From: Bacteroidales bacterium | GTDB taxonomy: Bacteria > Bacteroidota > Bacteroidia > Bacteroidales > WCHB1-69 | Reading direction: 5' to 3' | Assembly (NCBI GenBank): GCA_017525245.1 | Contig: JAFXTE010000061.1 | Location: forward strand, 62,001 to 126,000 | DNA: 64,000 nucleotides | Shown: one piece after another, positions 43,654 to 52,022 of the stretch | How the letters are laid out: each line of letters opens with the position of its first letter | Position numbering within the stretch: position 1 is the stretch's first letter | Translations under genes and position numbers: made by a program | Notes under the pieces: model-generated | Seen by the model: only the letters and a program-made list of their open reading frames with translations | What the model was told of the DNA's origin: nothing | Databases searched by the model: none

Positions 43654-45096
43654 ATGAAAAGAATAGCAACATTGATTATCGTTATAATGAGTGTATTCGG
43701 AATGGCCAATGCCCAAGGGGATTATGAAGCCTTCACCTTTTCGCAGGCAGATTATCTGGGTACCGCCCGTTTCATGGGTGCCGGCGGTGCATTTGGCGCT
43801 ACAGGCGGAGATTTCTCAGCTTTAAGCACCAATCCGGCAGCAATCGGATTGTTCAAACGCTACGAAGTGAGTTTCACCCCGATGTCTCTCAATTTCGGTT
43901 ACACTGACACCTACTATCATGGTGACAAAAGTGCGGCAAGAAAATTCAAATACACAGTTCCGCAAGTTGGCATTGTGACATCACACAACATCCATCGTGA
44001 CAACGAATGGAAATCTTGGCAATTCGGTTTCGGGTACAACCGCATCATGGACTACAACAACACTTTCCGCGCCAATGCGCAAGTACACAGCACCATTGGC
44101 GACATGATTGTTCCCCATGCCAATGGTATTGACTATCATAACCTTACTGGAGATGCTTCGTTGGCTTGGTATGGCTATATTATTGACACAATGCCAGGAA
44201 GACATGACCAGTATTATAATTATTTCCACAATCATGACATCAACCAATCGGCATTGGTGGTGAGAAGCGGTGCCATCGATGAGATGACCATTTCCTTCGG
44301 CGGCAACTACAGCGACAAGCTGTTTATCGGTGCCACGCTCGGCATCCCATTCCTGGATTTCAAGGAGAACACCACTTATGGTGAGACCCTTGCTGACACT
44401 GACAATATTGCAGGCATCAGCCGCTACACTCTTTATTCCGTCCAAAGGAATTCTGGCGCAGGCATTAACCTCAAGTTAGGATTCATCTATCAGCCAGCCA
44501 ACTTCGTGCGCATCGGAGCTGCCTTCCATACCCCCACCTACTACTGGAAAATCAAGGACAATTTCTACCGCGAAATATCCACAAAACTCACCAACGGAAC
44601 AGATTTGGACTACAGCTACGAGAATTACAACTCTTTTTCGTTAACCACCCCATTGAAGTTCAATGTGAGCGCTTCTTTCATAATTAACAAACGGGCTTTC
44701 ATTGCCGCCGAGTACGAGTTCCAAGACTATGGTATGGCTACATTATATAATGACAATTACGACTACGTGAACGAAAACGACGCCATCCGTTCAAAATTCG
44801 GTATCGCGCACTATATCCGAGTGGGCGGTGAAGTCAACATCACGCAAGGGTTTGCCCTGCGCGCCGGCTACCGTCTGAAGATGTCCCCGTACAAAATGAC
44901 GGAATCCCCGTATAACAACACCACCCATTTCATCTCCGCCGGATTAGGTTTCAGAGGAAAAGTCATGTTTGGCGACCTCGCCTACGTTCTGCGCATGAGC
45001 AAAGATGCATACTGGCTGTACGATGCATACGGCACACCCTGCAACTATGCTTCCAAAGTCCACAGTGTGGTGGCTACCATTGGATGCAAGTTTTAG
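43654..45096 (+). CDS. FadL/OmpP1-type outer-membrane transporter
   Basis: 480 residues. Signal peptide MKRIATLIIVIMSVFGMANA. The mature start carries the FadL-type hatch motif: YLGTARFMGAGGAFGATGGD then FSALSTNPAAIGLFKRYEVS, followed by amphipathic strands to the terminal VVATIGCKF. FadL-family barrels pass hydrophobic compounds across the outer membrane; the ligand is unknown. I chose ATG 43654 (preceded by AGGA) over 43630 because the signal peptide begins there; the gap before it contains CATAATGCATAATG repeats. A perfect palindrome lies 23 nt after the stop. Confidence 0.85.
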   Translation: MKRIATLIIVIMSVFGMANAQGDYEAFTFSQADYLGTARFMGAGGAFGATGGDFSALSTNPAAIGLFKRYEVSFTPMSLNFGYTDTYYHGDKSAARKFKYTVPQVGIVTSHNIHRDNEWKSWQFGFGYNRIMDYNNTFRANAQVHSTIGDMIVPHANGIDYHNLTGDASLAWYGYIIDTMPGRHDQYYNYFHNHDINQSALVVRSGAIDEMTISFGGNYSDKLFIGATLGIPFLDFKENTTYGETLADTDNIAGISRYTLYSVQRNSGAGINLKLGFIYQPANFVRIGAAFHTPTYYWKIKDNFYREISTKLTNGTDLDYSYENYNSFSLTTPLKFNVSASFIINKRAFIAAEYEFQDYGMATLYNDNYDYVNENDAIRSKFGIAHYIRVGGEVNITQGFALRAGYRLKMSPYKMTESPYNNTTHFISAGLGFRGKVMFGDLAYVLRMSKDAYWLYDAYGTPCNYASKVHSVVATIGCKF

Positions 45097-45118
45097 ACGT
45101 GAGACGTATGATACGTAT

Positions 45119-45146
45119 GTAGAGACGCAAAATTTTGCGTCTCTAC
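45119..45146. repeat. Perfect 28-bp palindrome, GTAGAGACGC family
   Basis: Half-site GTAGAGACGCAAAA joined directly to its reverse complement. Other copies are at 45982-46007 and 59479-59506. It may act as a bidirectional terminator-like hairpin and looks like a dispersed element. Confidence 0.9.
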
Positions 45147-45172
45147 CCAATCCGAAACCAGAAACCTGAAAA

Positions 45173-45961
45173 TTGAAACGGTTCATCATCATCATAACTT
45201 TTACAGTCGCCCTGTGCTGCGCCAACGCCCAGGAGCGACTTTTTTCTGACACGCCCTGCGAATACATCACCACCGACATTCAGGGGAATGTATTCCTCGC
45301 ACGTGGTTCCAATTTGGACATGCTTCCCGCCGATGGGGCGAAACCGCTGAACTACAGCGAGCCCACCTACGGCAACATCGCGCAAGTGGATGCTGGCATC
45401 GCCTCCAAAATCCTCGTCTTTTACCGCGAAAGCGGCACTATTATACTCTTGAACAACGAGTTATCTCCAATCGGAAATCCACTAAATCTGTTCAACAAAT
45501 CGCTAATGACCGTTTCTTTGGCGGCCATGGGCAATCCCAACAAAATCGTGTTGTACGATGCAGCCAATCAGGATTTACTCATCACCGACCTCAACCTGAA
45601 TTCCATCAACCGTACACACATCACTTTTCCGGGCGACTTCCATCCGACCGACATGCAGGTTATTCCGGAACACCGCATAGCCTTGCTCGACACACTTCGT
45701 GGCATCTGCCTTTTTGACTTTTTCGGCACATTCGAAAAGAAGATTCCGATTCCCGGTGTGAAAGCCATGCAGCTGATGAAAGATCAGATCATTTATCTGA
45801 AAGACAACAAGTTGTATCAATACATTATACCCACCGCATCTTCTTCAATGAGTATTGAAGAAATTGACATTCAGCTGCCGATCATCAAGCGATTTCATTT
45901 TTTCCATAACCTATTTTACTACATTGACGACCGGAACATCCCATACAAAATAGATCTTTAA
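45173..45961 (+). CDS. Exported protein of unknown function, TTG start
   Basis: 262 residues. The only start compatible with the signal peptide (KRFIIIITFTVALCCANAQE) is TTG at 45173; there is no in-frame ATG before it. The mature part is beta-rich with spaced Asp/Gly turns (LFSDTPCEYITTDIQGNVFL, IVLYDAANQDLLITDLNLN, IALLDTLRGICLFDFFGTFE), which resembles a beta-propeller with about six blades. No catalytic motif recognised. The gene is bracketed by two near-identical palindromes (45119-45146 and 45982-46007) and may rely on read-through from the porin gene upstream. Confidence 0.75.
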   Translation: MKRFIIIITFTVALCCANAQERLFSDTPCEYITTDIQGNVFLARGSNLDMLPADGAKPLNYSEPTYGNIAQVDAGIASKILVFYRESGTIILLNNELSPIGNPLNLFNKSLMTVSLAAMGNPNKIVLYDAANQDLLITDLNLNSINRTHITFPGDFHPTDMQVIPEHRIALLDTLRGICLFDFFGTFEKKIPIPGVKAMQLMKDQIIYLKDNKLYQYIIPTASSSMSIEEIDIQLPIIKRFHFFHNLFYYIDDRNIPYKIDL

Positions 45962-45981
45962 TTCTTCATCACATAAAAACA

Positions 45982-46007
45982 TAGAGACGCAAAATTTTGC
46001 GTCTCTA
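45982..46007. repeat. Perfect palindrome, GTAGAGACGC family, copy 2
   Basis: The same palindrome as 45119-45146, with 26 bp of perfect symmetry here, in the gap between convergent genes 45173 (+) and 46044 (-). Confidence 0.9.
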
Positions 46008-46043
46008 CATTCATCATACGTCTTACGTCCAAAGTCTCCCGTC

Positions 46044-47249
46044 CTATTCGTGTTTGTACACAGGCAGCGGCTGGTCTATTTGCTCGTTCCAGGGCAGGCC
46101 ATAGCCGCCGATCTCGTTCATGAAGGGATCCGGGTCGAACTGTTCAACGTTGAAAACGCCCTTGCCCTGCCATTTTCCAGTGAGAATCATTTTGGCACAA
46201 AGCATTGCAGGTACGCCCGTGGTGTAGGAAACAGCCTGAGCGCCAACCTCTTTGAAGCACTCGGCGTGGTCGCAGTTGTTCCAGACGTAGTAAGTGCGTT
46301 CCTTACCATCTTTGATACCCTTAATCTGGCAACCGATGGAAGTTTGTCCGTGGTAGCCTTCGCCAAGAGAAGAAGGTTCGGGCAGGACAGCCTTCAGGAA
46401 CTGCAACGGCACAATGTCCATGCCCTTGTAGTTGATCGGCTTGATGCTGGTCATACCGATTTCCTGCAGCACGTTCAGCACGGTGAGGTATTTCTGTCCG
46501 AAAGTCATCCAGAAGCGGGCACGTTTGATAGTCGGGTAGCTCTTCACGAGAGATTCAAGCTCCTCATGATAAAGCAGATAAGACTCACGGTCACCGATAT
46601 TCGGGTATTCCACGGGACGATGAATTGACATCGGGTCGATTTCCACCCATTGGCCGTTCTCCCAGTATTTGCCGCGTTGGGTTATCTCACGGATATTGAT
46701 TTCGGGATTGAAGTTAGTAGCGAAAGCCTTGCCATGGTCGCCAGCATTGCAATCCACGATGTCGAGATAGTGCATCTCGTCGAAGTAGTGTTTGGCAGCG
46801 TATGCGGTGTAGATGCTGGTCACACCGGGATCAAAGCCACAGCCGAGGAGGGCCATGATGCCGGCCTCTTTGAAACGGTCGTGGTACGCCCACTGCCAGC
46901 TATATTCGAACTTCGCCTTGTCGCGGGGCTCGTAGTTGGCGGTATCCATATAGTTGGTCTTCGTGGCCAAACAGGCATCCATAAGCGGCAGATCCTGATA
47001 CGGAAGCGCCACATTGATCAGCAAATCAGGCTTATAGCTTTCGAGCAGACGGATGGTTTCCTCCACGTTGTCGGCATCAACCTGTGCGGTTTTGATGCGG
47101 TTATCGCCGATGTGCGCAGCGATAGCGTCACATTTCGCCTTCGTGCGCGAGGCCAGCATGATTTCGGTGAAAACTTCCGGTACGGAAGCGCATTTGTGAG
47201 CCACGACGGATCCGACACCGCCCGCTCCGATGATTAATACTCTTGCCAT
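46044..47249 (-). CDS. Saccharopine dehydrogenase family, probable carboxynorspermidine dehydrogenase
   Basis: 401 residues. Rossmann start MARVLIIGAGGVGSVVAHKC, then NVALPYQDLPLMDACLATKT, NYMDTANYEP and the conserved GCGFDPGVTSIYTAYAAKHY. This pattern and length fit the carboxynorspermidine/carboxyspermidine dehydrogenases that join aspartate semialdehyde to a diamine with NADPH in the alternative polyamine route; saccharopine dehydrogenases are close relatives. The asd gene at the window start makes the aldehyde substrate, although it is 45 kb away. The decarboxylase partner (nspC) is not in the window. Own promoter box at 47296-47303. Confidence 0.88.
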   Translation of the reverse strand: MARVLIIGAGGVGSVVAHKCASVPEVFTEIMLASRTKAKCDAIAAHIGDNRIKTAQVDADNVEETIRLLESYKPDLLINVALPYQDLPLMDACLATKTNYMDTANYEPRDKAKFEYSWQWAYHDRFKEAGIMALLGCGFDPGVTSIYTAYAAKHYFDEMHYLDIVDCNAGDHGKAFATNFNPEINIREITQRGKYWENGQWVEIDPMSIHRPVEYPNIGDRESYLLYHEELESLVKSYPTIKRARFWMTFGQKYLTVLNVLQEIGMTSIKPINYKGMDIVPLQFLKAVLPEPSSLGEGYHGQTSIGCQIKGIKDGKERTYYVWNNCDHAECFKEVGAQAVSYTTGVPAMLCAKMILTGKWQGKGVFNVEQFDPDPFMNEIGGYGLPWNEQIDQPLPVYKHE

Positions 47250-47295
47250 TTCTCTATAGTATTTAAGTGATATTTACAAATTCTGTTTGAATCTG

Positions 47296-47303
47296 CAAAG
47301 GTA
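47296..47303 (-). promoter_or_regulatory. -7 box TACCTTTG (reverse strand)
   Basis: CAAAGGTA on the plus strand, 46 bp before the start of the dehydrogenase gene at 47249. Confidence 0.6.
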
Positions 47304-47348
47304 AATAAATTACGAATATGTACCTTCAATCCTAATTCTAAAAAATCG

Positions 47349-47356
47349 TATTTTTG
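47349..47356 (+). promoter_or_regulatory. -7 box TATTTTTG
   Basis: 24 nt before ATG 47381, divergent from the box at 47296-47303. Confidence 0.6.
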
Positions 47357-47380
47357 CTTTTTCAAAAAAAAAGAGAAAAT

Positions 47381-48421
47381 ATGAGAAGAAAAAAACTTTC
47401 TGTCATCTGTATCTTACTGATAATCTGCATTGGTCTGACTGGATGCAAGAAGAAGAACACCTCGGTGGAGGTTCCAAAGCCAAAGCTGACCGAAGAACAA
47501 GTGAACAAAGCAAAGAATATTGATATCAAGATATTACGCTATGAGCAGGACTTGTTCAACATGGACACCAAGAACATGGCAGCCGGTTTCAAAGCCATAT
47601 ATGGCAAATATCCGGAGAACATCGTTGCAAACGGTGCTTGGAACAACACCGCGATGCTGGAATCCATCAAAGGATTCATCAGCGATCCAGTCATCAAGGA
47701 CATCTACAAAGACACAGAAGCCAAGTACGCTGACATGTCGGACTTCAAGAGCCAAATCATTCCGGCACTAACGCTTTATCTCACCCATTTCCCGAATGAG
47801 AAAGTTCCTATTTTCTGCACTTTAGTATCTGGCATTGATTTCCAGATGCCTTCCGTTTTCGGCTACGAAAACACCATTTTTGTCTGCCTTGACATGTATA
47901 TGGGCAAGGATTACAAGCCATACGCACAGGCAGGAATGCCGAAATTCATCGCTGCACGCTGCGAGCAAAAATACATGGCCTCAGATTGTTTCACAAAAGC
48001 ACTGGTTTACAAGCATCTGCCAGAAAAAACATTGATCACCCTTTTGGACAACATGGTGGATGCTGGCAAAAAGATGCTGTTCACGCAAACGATGTTTCCA
48101 GATGTGGCTGCTCAGGACATTCTCGGTTACTCAAAAGAGCAATACGATTGGGCCACCTCTCACGAGTCTTCGGTATGGCATTACCTCGTGGAGAAGAATC
48201 TGGTCTATGACAACACCGACAACGTCATCCGCCGCATGATGGATGAGACTCCGTTCACCCGTGACTTTGGCAACGATTCTCCCGGACGATTAGGCTACTT
48301 CATTGGTTTCCAAATCGTGCAAAGCTATATGAGAACACACCCAGAAACTACGCTGAAAGAGCTGATGGGTATGACCGACAGCCAAAAAATCTTAAAAGAT
48401 TCAGGTTATAAGCCAAAATAA
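47381..48421 (+). CDS. GldB-like lipoprotein
   Basis: 346 residues. Lipoprotein signal (SVICILLIICIGLTGCKKKN, Cys about residue 22). The body has the pattern of GldB, a lipoprotein linked to gliding motility and T9SS in Bacteroidota: an early DIKILRYEQDLFNMD, AIYGKYPENIVANG, a segment LTLYLTHFPNEKVPIFCTLV, IFVCLDMYMGKDYKPYAQAG and a late GRLGYFIGFQIVQSYMRTHP. GldB proteins resemble inactive or unusual zinc peptidases; I see no full HExxH here. I chose ATG 47381 rather than 47354 because the lipoprotein signal starts there and the promoter box is at 47349. The call is moderate and fits the other T9SS-linked genes nearby. Confidence 0.6.
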   Translation: MRRKKLSVICILLIICIGLTGCKKKNTSVEVPKPKLTEEQVNKAKNIDIKILRYEQDLFNMDTKNMAAGFKAIYGKYPENIVANGAWNNTAMLESIKGFISDPVIKDIYKDTEAKYADMSDFKSQIIPALTLYLTHFPNEKVPIFCTLVSGIDFQMPSVFGYENTIFVCLDMYMGKDYKPYAQAGMPKFIAARCEQKYMASDCFTKALVYKHLPEKTLITLLDNMVDAGKKMLFTQTMFPDVAAQDILGYSKEQYDWATSHESSVWHYLVEKNLVYDNTDNVIRRMMDETPFTRDFGNDSPGRLGYFIGFQIVQSYMRTHPETTLKELMGMTDSQKILKDSGYKPK

Positions 48422-48490
48422 CCTTTTGATCTTTAGATAGTTAAATATTTATTAACATTTAACATTTGATAAAAATTTTATTTACTATAA

Positions 48491-48512
48491 ACAACCATGT
48501 CAAAATGGTTGT
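48491..48512. promoter_or_regulatory. 8-bp inverted repeat touching the ssb -7 box
   Basis: ACAACCAT, 6 nt, ATGGTTGT; the right arm ends on the first base of the -7 box. It could be a repressor site for ssb. Confidence 0.45.
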
Positions 48513-48519
48513 ATCTTTG
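48512..48519 (+). promoter_or_regulatory. -7 box TATCTTTG of ssb
   Basis: TAnnTTTG followed by CCG, 25 nt before ATG 48545. Confidence 0.65.
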
Positions 48520-48544
48520 CCGTGAACTTTAAAAAACAAATATT

Positions 48545-49003
48545 ATGTCAGGTATTAACAAAGTAATCTTAGTGGGTCATTTAGGAAAAGACCCGGAAAT
48601 CAGAACATTTGAGAACGGCAGCAAGAAGGCGAGTTTCTCGTTAGCGACGACCGAGTACCGCAAGGACAAGGACGGCAACCGCATTGAGATGACCGAGTGG
48701 CACAACATTATCATGTGGCGCAACTTGGCGGAATTGGCGGAGAAGTACCTGTCCAAGGGACGGCAAATTTACGTGGAGGGGCGTTTGCGTACCCGAAATT
48801 GGGATGATGCCAACGGTGTGAAGCACTACATCACGGAAGTGGAGGCCAACACCTTCACCTTCCTGTCGCCCAAGGAGAACAGCAGTCCGACCGTGACGCA
48901 GGTTCCCAACCAAACGGTAGTGACACCGCCGCCGCAACCGCAGCCAGCTCCGCCGGAGCCGAAGGTTCCGGAAGAGAATTTCTCTGACGACTTACCTTTT
49001 TAG
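48545..49003 (+). CDS. ssb: Single-stranded DNA-binding protein
   Basis: 152 residues. It coats single-stranded DNA in replication and repair. The OB fold runs from INKVILVGHLGKDPEIRTFE to about residue 105 with SLATTEYRKDKDGNR and EWHNIIMWRNLAELAEKYLS. A Pro/Gln-rich linker (TPPPQPQPAPPEPK) leads to the acidic tip NFSDDLPF that binds partner proteins. Single gene with its own promoter, a possible operator and a strong terminator. Confidence 0.97.
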   Translation: MSGINKVILVGHLGKDPEIRTFENGSKKASFSLATTEYRKDKDGNRIEMTEWHNIIMWRNLAELAEKYLSKGRQIYVEGRLRTRNWDDANGVKHYITEVEANTFTFLSPKENSSPTVTQVPNQTVVTPPPQPQPAPPEPKVPEENFSDDLPF

Positions 49004-49035
49004 GTTCTTTCTTTTTGTTTCCATGGTTTTCAACA

Positions 49036-49063
49036 CAAACGGCGGCCAAATGACCGCCGTTTG
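49036..49063 (+). terminator. Terminator of ssb
   Basis: 10-bp perfect GC-rich stem CAAACGGCGG / CCGCCGTTTG with an 8-nt loop, followed by TTATTATTAG. Confidence 0.85.
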
Positions 49064-49072
49064 TTATTATTA

Positions 49073-49100
49073 GTAGAAACGCACCGTGGCACGCACCTAC
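49073..49100. repeat. Palindromic repeat, CCATG-centred family
   Basis: A 28-bp imperfect palindrome starting GTAGAAACGCACC and ending GGCACGCACCTAC. It includes the TAG stop of alaS (49097-49099). Related copies: 2161-2182 and 63551-63580. Confidence 0.65.
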
Positions 49101-51709
49101 TGCAATTTCTCCTTCGCCAATCGCATGGCTTCTTCAACTGCAGCAGATACTCCGTCGGGGTTCTTGCCACCAGCCATGGCGAGGGTCGGGTGACCGCCGC
49201 CACCACCTTGCATCAGCTTGCCGGCCGCACGCACCAATGTCGGAGCATCCACTTTGTCCGTGAGATTTGTGCTGACGGCCACCGCCAAATTCGGTTTGCC
49301 GTCGTGTACGCTGCCCAGCACAACCACGTGGTTGTCACCCTCACGCAACTGCAGGGCGACTTGCCGCAACATGTCAGCAGAGTAATCAACGACTTTCGAC
49401 ATGAACAAGACGCCATTAACCTCTTCAGCATTCTCCATCAGGGATTTACCGAACTCCAAAGCCATCTGACGGTCGATGTCCTCCATCTTCTTACGCAGCA
49501 TCTGGCAGTCGCCTTGCAATTTCTGCACCGACTGCAGCAGATTGGTGGCATTCGTCATGGCCTTCAGTTGAGCAATAGTATCCTGTTCTTCGTAAACGAG
49601 ATTTTCAGCGGCCTCTCCGGTTACTGCCTCGATACGACGCACACCGGCGGCCACCGCACCTTCGGACACGATCTTGAACAGCCCAATGTTGCCTGTTGCG
49701 GAGGTGTGCGTTCCACCGCAAAGTTCTACCGCGTTGCCGAACTGGATCACACGGACGGTTTTGCCGTACTTCTCGCCGAACAGAGCGATGGCACCGCGCT
49801 CGCGGGCCTCCTCAATCGGCACATCGACAAACTCCTGCAACGGCAGGTTCTGGCGGATCATCGCGTTCACCATCTTCTCGGCCGCACGCATCTCCTCGTC
49901 CGTCACCTTGGCGAAGTGGGAGAAGTCGAAACGCAGCCGGTCGGAAGCCACCATGGAACCCTTCTGCTCCACGTGCGTGCCCAAAACCGCACGCAACGCA
50001 TGGTCAAGCAGGTGCGTGGCAGAGTGGTTGTTAGCCGTCTTCTGCCGCTTCACCTCATCAATGTGCGCGGTGAAATCAGCCGTCACATCGGTGGGAATCT
50101 TATTGGCGTGGTGAATCACCAAATTGTTCTCTTTCGTGGTGTTGTAGATATCAACTGTCTCCGTGCCGTTGGTCAGCACACCAGTGTCGCCTACCTGTCC
50201 GCCCGACTCCGCGTAGAATGGGGTTTTGTCGAGGACAATCTGGAAGTAAGTCTTATTTTTGGCAGTTACTTGTCTGTATTTCACTATTTTACAAACGCAT
50301 TCCGCCTCTTTGTAACCGACAAACACAGTGGGGTTTTCCTGAGGAAGCAATTCAACCCAGTCGCCGGCGGAGATAGACGTGGCAGCGCGGGAACGTTCCT
50401 TCTGCTGGCGCAAACCTTCTGCGAAACCGTCCATATCGACCGTCAGGTTCTTCTCAGAAGCCATCAGGCAGGTGAGATCTATCGGGAATCCGTATGTATC
50501 GAACAGTTCGAAAGCGAAATCACCGTCGATGACCGTCTTGCCTGCCATCTTCTTGACGTAGTTCTCGAACTTGAGGATGCCGGAGTCGAGGGTTTTGAGG
50601 AAAGAGGTCTCCTCCTCGCGGATGACATTCTCAATGAGCTGCTGCTGTGCCTTGATTTCCGGGAACTGGTGTCCCATCTGCGCCACAAGGTCTGCGACGA
50701 GCGCGTGCATGAAGGGTTCTTTGAAGTTGAGGAAAGTGAAGCCGTAACGGATAGCGCGTCGCAGAATTCGACGAATCACATAACCGGCTCCTGTGTTGGA
50801 AGGCAGCTGTCCGTCGGCGATGGCGAAGGTGACGGCGCGCAGGTGGTCGGCCACCACGCGCAGAGCCACATCCACATCGTGCTTCTCGCCGTACTTCACC
50901 CCAGCATTCTGCGCGATCTTTTGGATAATCGGCTGGAAAACATCCGTGTCGTAATTGGACTTTTTGTTCTGAACCGCCATGCAAAGGCGCTCAAAGCCCA
51001 TGCCCGTATCAACGTGCTTGGCAGCCAACGGGTGCAACTCGCCGGAAACCACACGGTTGAACTGCATGAACACGAGGTTCCAGATTTCGATAACCAGCGG
51101 GTTGTCCTTGTTCACCAACTCGGCACCGGGAACTTTGGCGCGTTCGTCGTCGTCACGCAGGTCAATGTGGATTTCGGAGCAGGGGCCGCAGGGACCGGTG
51201 TCGCCCATCTCCCAGAAATTGTCTTTCTTATTGCCCTTGAGGATTCGGTCTTCCGGAAGATACGCCTTCCAAAAGTCGAAGGCCTCCTGGTCGAAAGCGG
51301 TACCATCTTTCTCGTCACCAGCGAAAACAGTGGCGTAGAGACGCGATTTGTCGAGTTTCATCACCTCAGTGAGGAACTCCCACGCATAGGCGATGGCTTC
51401 TTTCTTGAAGTAGTCGCCGAACGACCAGTTGCCAAGCATCTCGAACATGGTGTGGTGATAGGTGTCGCGACCGACCTCCTCCAAGTCGTTGTGTTTGCCG
51501 GAAACGCGGAGGCATTTCTGCGAGTCGGCCACGCGGGGAAACTCTCGCGGGGTGTTGCCGAGGAAAATGTCCTTGAACTGGTTCATACCGGCATTGGTGA
51601 ACATCAATGTCGGGTCATTCTTAATCACCATCGGTGCGGAAGGCACAATCTGATGGCCTTTGGACTTGAAAAAGTCCAGAAAAGCGGAGCGTATTTCGTT
51701 GGATGTCAT
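49097..51709 (-). CDS. alaS: Alanyl-tRNA synthetase
   Basis: 870 residues, full length. It charges tRNA-Ala. Features in order: class II start SNEIRSAFLDFFKSKGHQIV, motif 2 region near FKDIFLGNTPREFPRVADSQ, the editing-domain zinc motif HSATHLLDHALRAVLG (HxxxH) and later ELCGGTHTSATGNIG, then the C-terminal DHHA1-type segment ending GGGGGHPTLAMAGGKNP. I chose ATG 51709 (MTSNEIRS); the frame upstream to 51820 is non-coding repeat. The stop codon lies inside a dispersed palindromic repeat. Promoter box at 51730-51737. Confidence 0.97.
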   Translation of the reverse strand: MTSNEIRSAFLDFFKSKGHQIVPSAPMVIKNDPTLMFTNAGMNQFKDIFLGNTPREFPRVADSQKCLRVSGKHNDLEEVGRDTYHHTMFEMLGNWSFGDYFKKEAIAYAWEFLTEVMKLDKSRLYATVFAGDEKDGTAFDQEAFDFWKAYLPEDRILKGNKKDNFWEMGDTGPCGPCSEIHIDLRDDDERAKVPGAELVNKDNPLVIEIWNLVFMQFNRVVSGELHPLAAKHVDTGMGFERLCMAVQNKKSNYDTDVFQPIIQKIAQNAGVKYGEKHDVDVALRVVADHLRAVTFAIADGQLPSNTGAGYVIRRILRRAIRYGFTFLNFKEPFMHALVADLVAQMGHQFPEIKAQQQLIENVIREEETSFLKTLDSGILKFENYVKKMAGKTVIDGDFAFELFDTYGFPIDLTCLMASEKNLTVDMDGFAEGLRQQKERSRAATSISAGDWVELLPQENPTVFVGYKEAECVCKIVKYRQVTAKNKTYFQIVLDKTPFYAESGGQVGDTGVLTNGTETVDIYNTTKENNLVIHHANKIPTDVTADFTAHIDEVKRQKTANNHSATHLLDHALRAVLGTHVEQKGSMVASDRLRFDFSHFAKVTDEEMRAAEKMVNAMIRQNLPLQEFVDVPIEEARERGAIALFGEKYGKTVRVIQFGNAVELCGGTHTSATGNIGLFKIVSEGAVAAGVRRIEAVTGEAAENLVYEEQDTIAQLKAMTNATNLLQSVQKLQGDCQMLRKKMEDIDRQMALEFGKSLMENAEEVNGVLFMSKVVDYSADMLRQVALQLREGDNHVVVLGSVHDGKPNLAVAVSTNLTDKVDAPTLVRAAGKLMQGGGGGHPTLAMAGGKNPDGVSAAVEEAMRLAKEKLQ

Positions 51710-51729
51710 AATCTGAAAAATTAAAACGG

Positions 51730-51737
51730 CAAAAGTA
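51730..51737 (-). promoter_or_regulatory. -7 box TACTTTTG of alaS (reverse strand)
   Basis: CAAAAGTA on the plus strand, 20 bp before the alaS ATG. Confidence 0.65.
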
Positions 51738-51992
51738 CAAAATAATTGAGAATGGAGGATGGGGAATTGAGAATTATAAGTCATAAAGAAGAAAAGACAA
51801 AGATGGAAACCTAATACCAACTATATTTGAATATTTTGTAATTTTGCATTTTTAAAAACGGAATTTTTATTGATTTTGCCAATAATTTGCACCTATTACA
51901 CTCAAAAAAAATGGCACAAATGCTTAAAACATCTAAAGATTTGATAGCTATTTGATTGGAAGCACAAAATCACCAAACTTTGAGAAAAAATG

Positions 51993-52000
51993 TAACTTTG
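51993..52000 (+). promoter_or_regulatory. -7 box TAACTTTG
   Basis: TAnnTTTG box 22 nt before ATG 52023. Confidence 0.55.
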
Positions 52001-52022
52001 GCGAAAATAAGAGCAAGAAGCA

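Larger units (their letters stand above)
51710..52022. other. Divergent intergenic region between alaS and the Schlafen-type gene
   Basis: AT-rich. It contains the alaS promoter (51730-51737, reverse), GAATGGAGGATGGGG-like simple repeats, a plus-strand TAATTTTG box (51839-51846), a 14-codon open frame starting at ATG 51911 (MAQMLKTSKDLIAI) that may be a leader or a relic, and the TAACTTTG box 51993-52000. Confidence 0.55.

Noticed and set aside
49061-51724. 887-residue plus-strand frame opposite alaS
   Set aside because: Very long but exactly antisense to alaS, with Val/His/Arg/Leu composition expected from reversed codons and no promoter box or ribosome site.
51911-51955. 14-codon frame MAQMLKTSKDLIAI as a leader peptide
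   Set aside because: Too short to support, no attenuator-like hairpins after it; noted only in the description of the gap.
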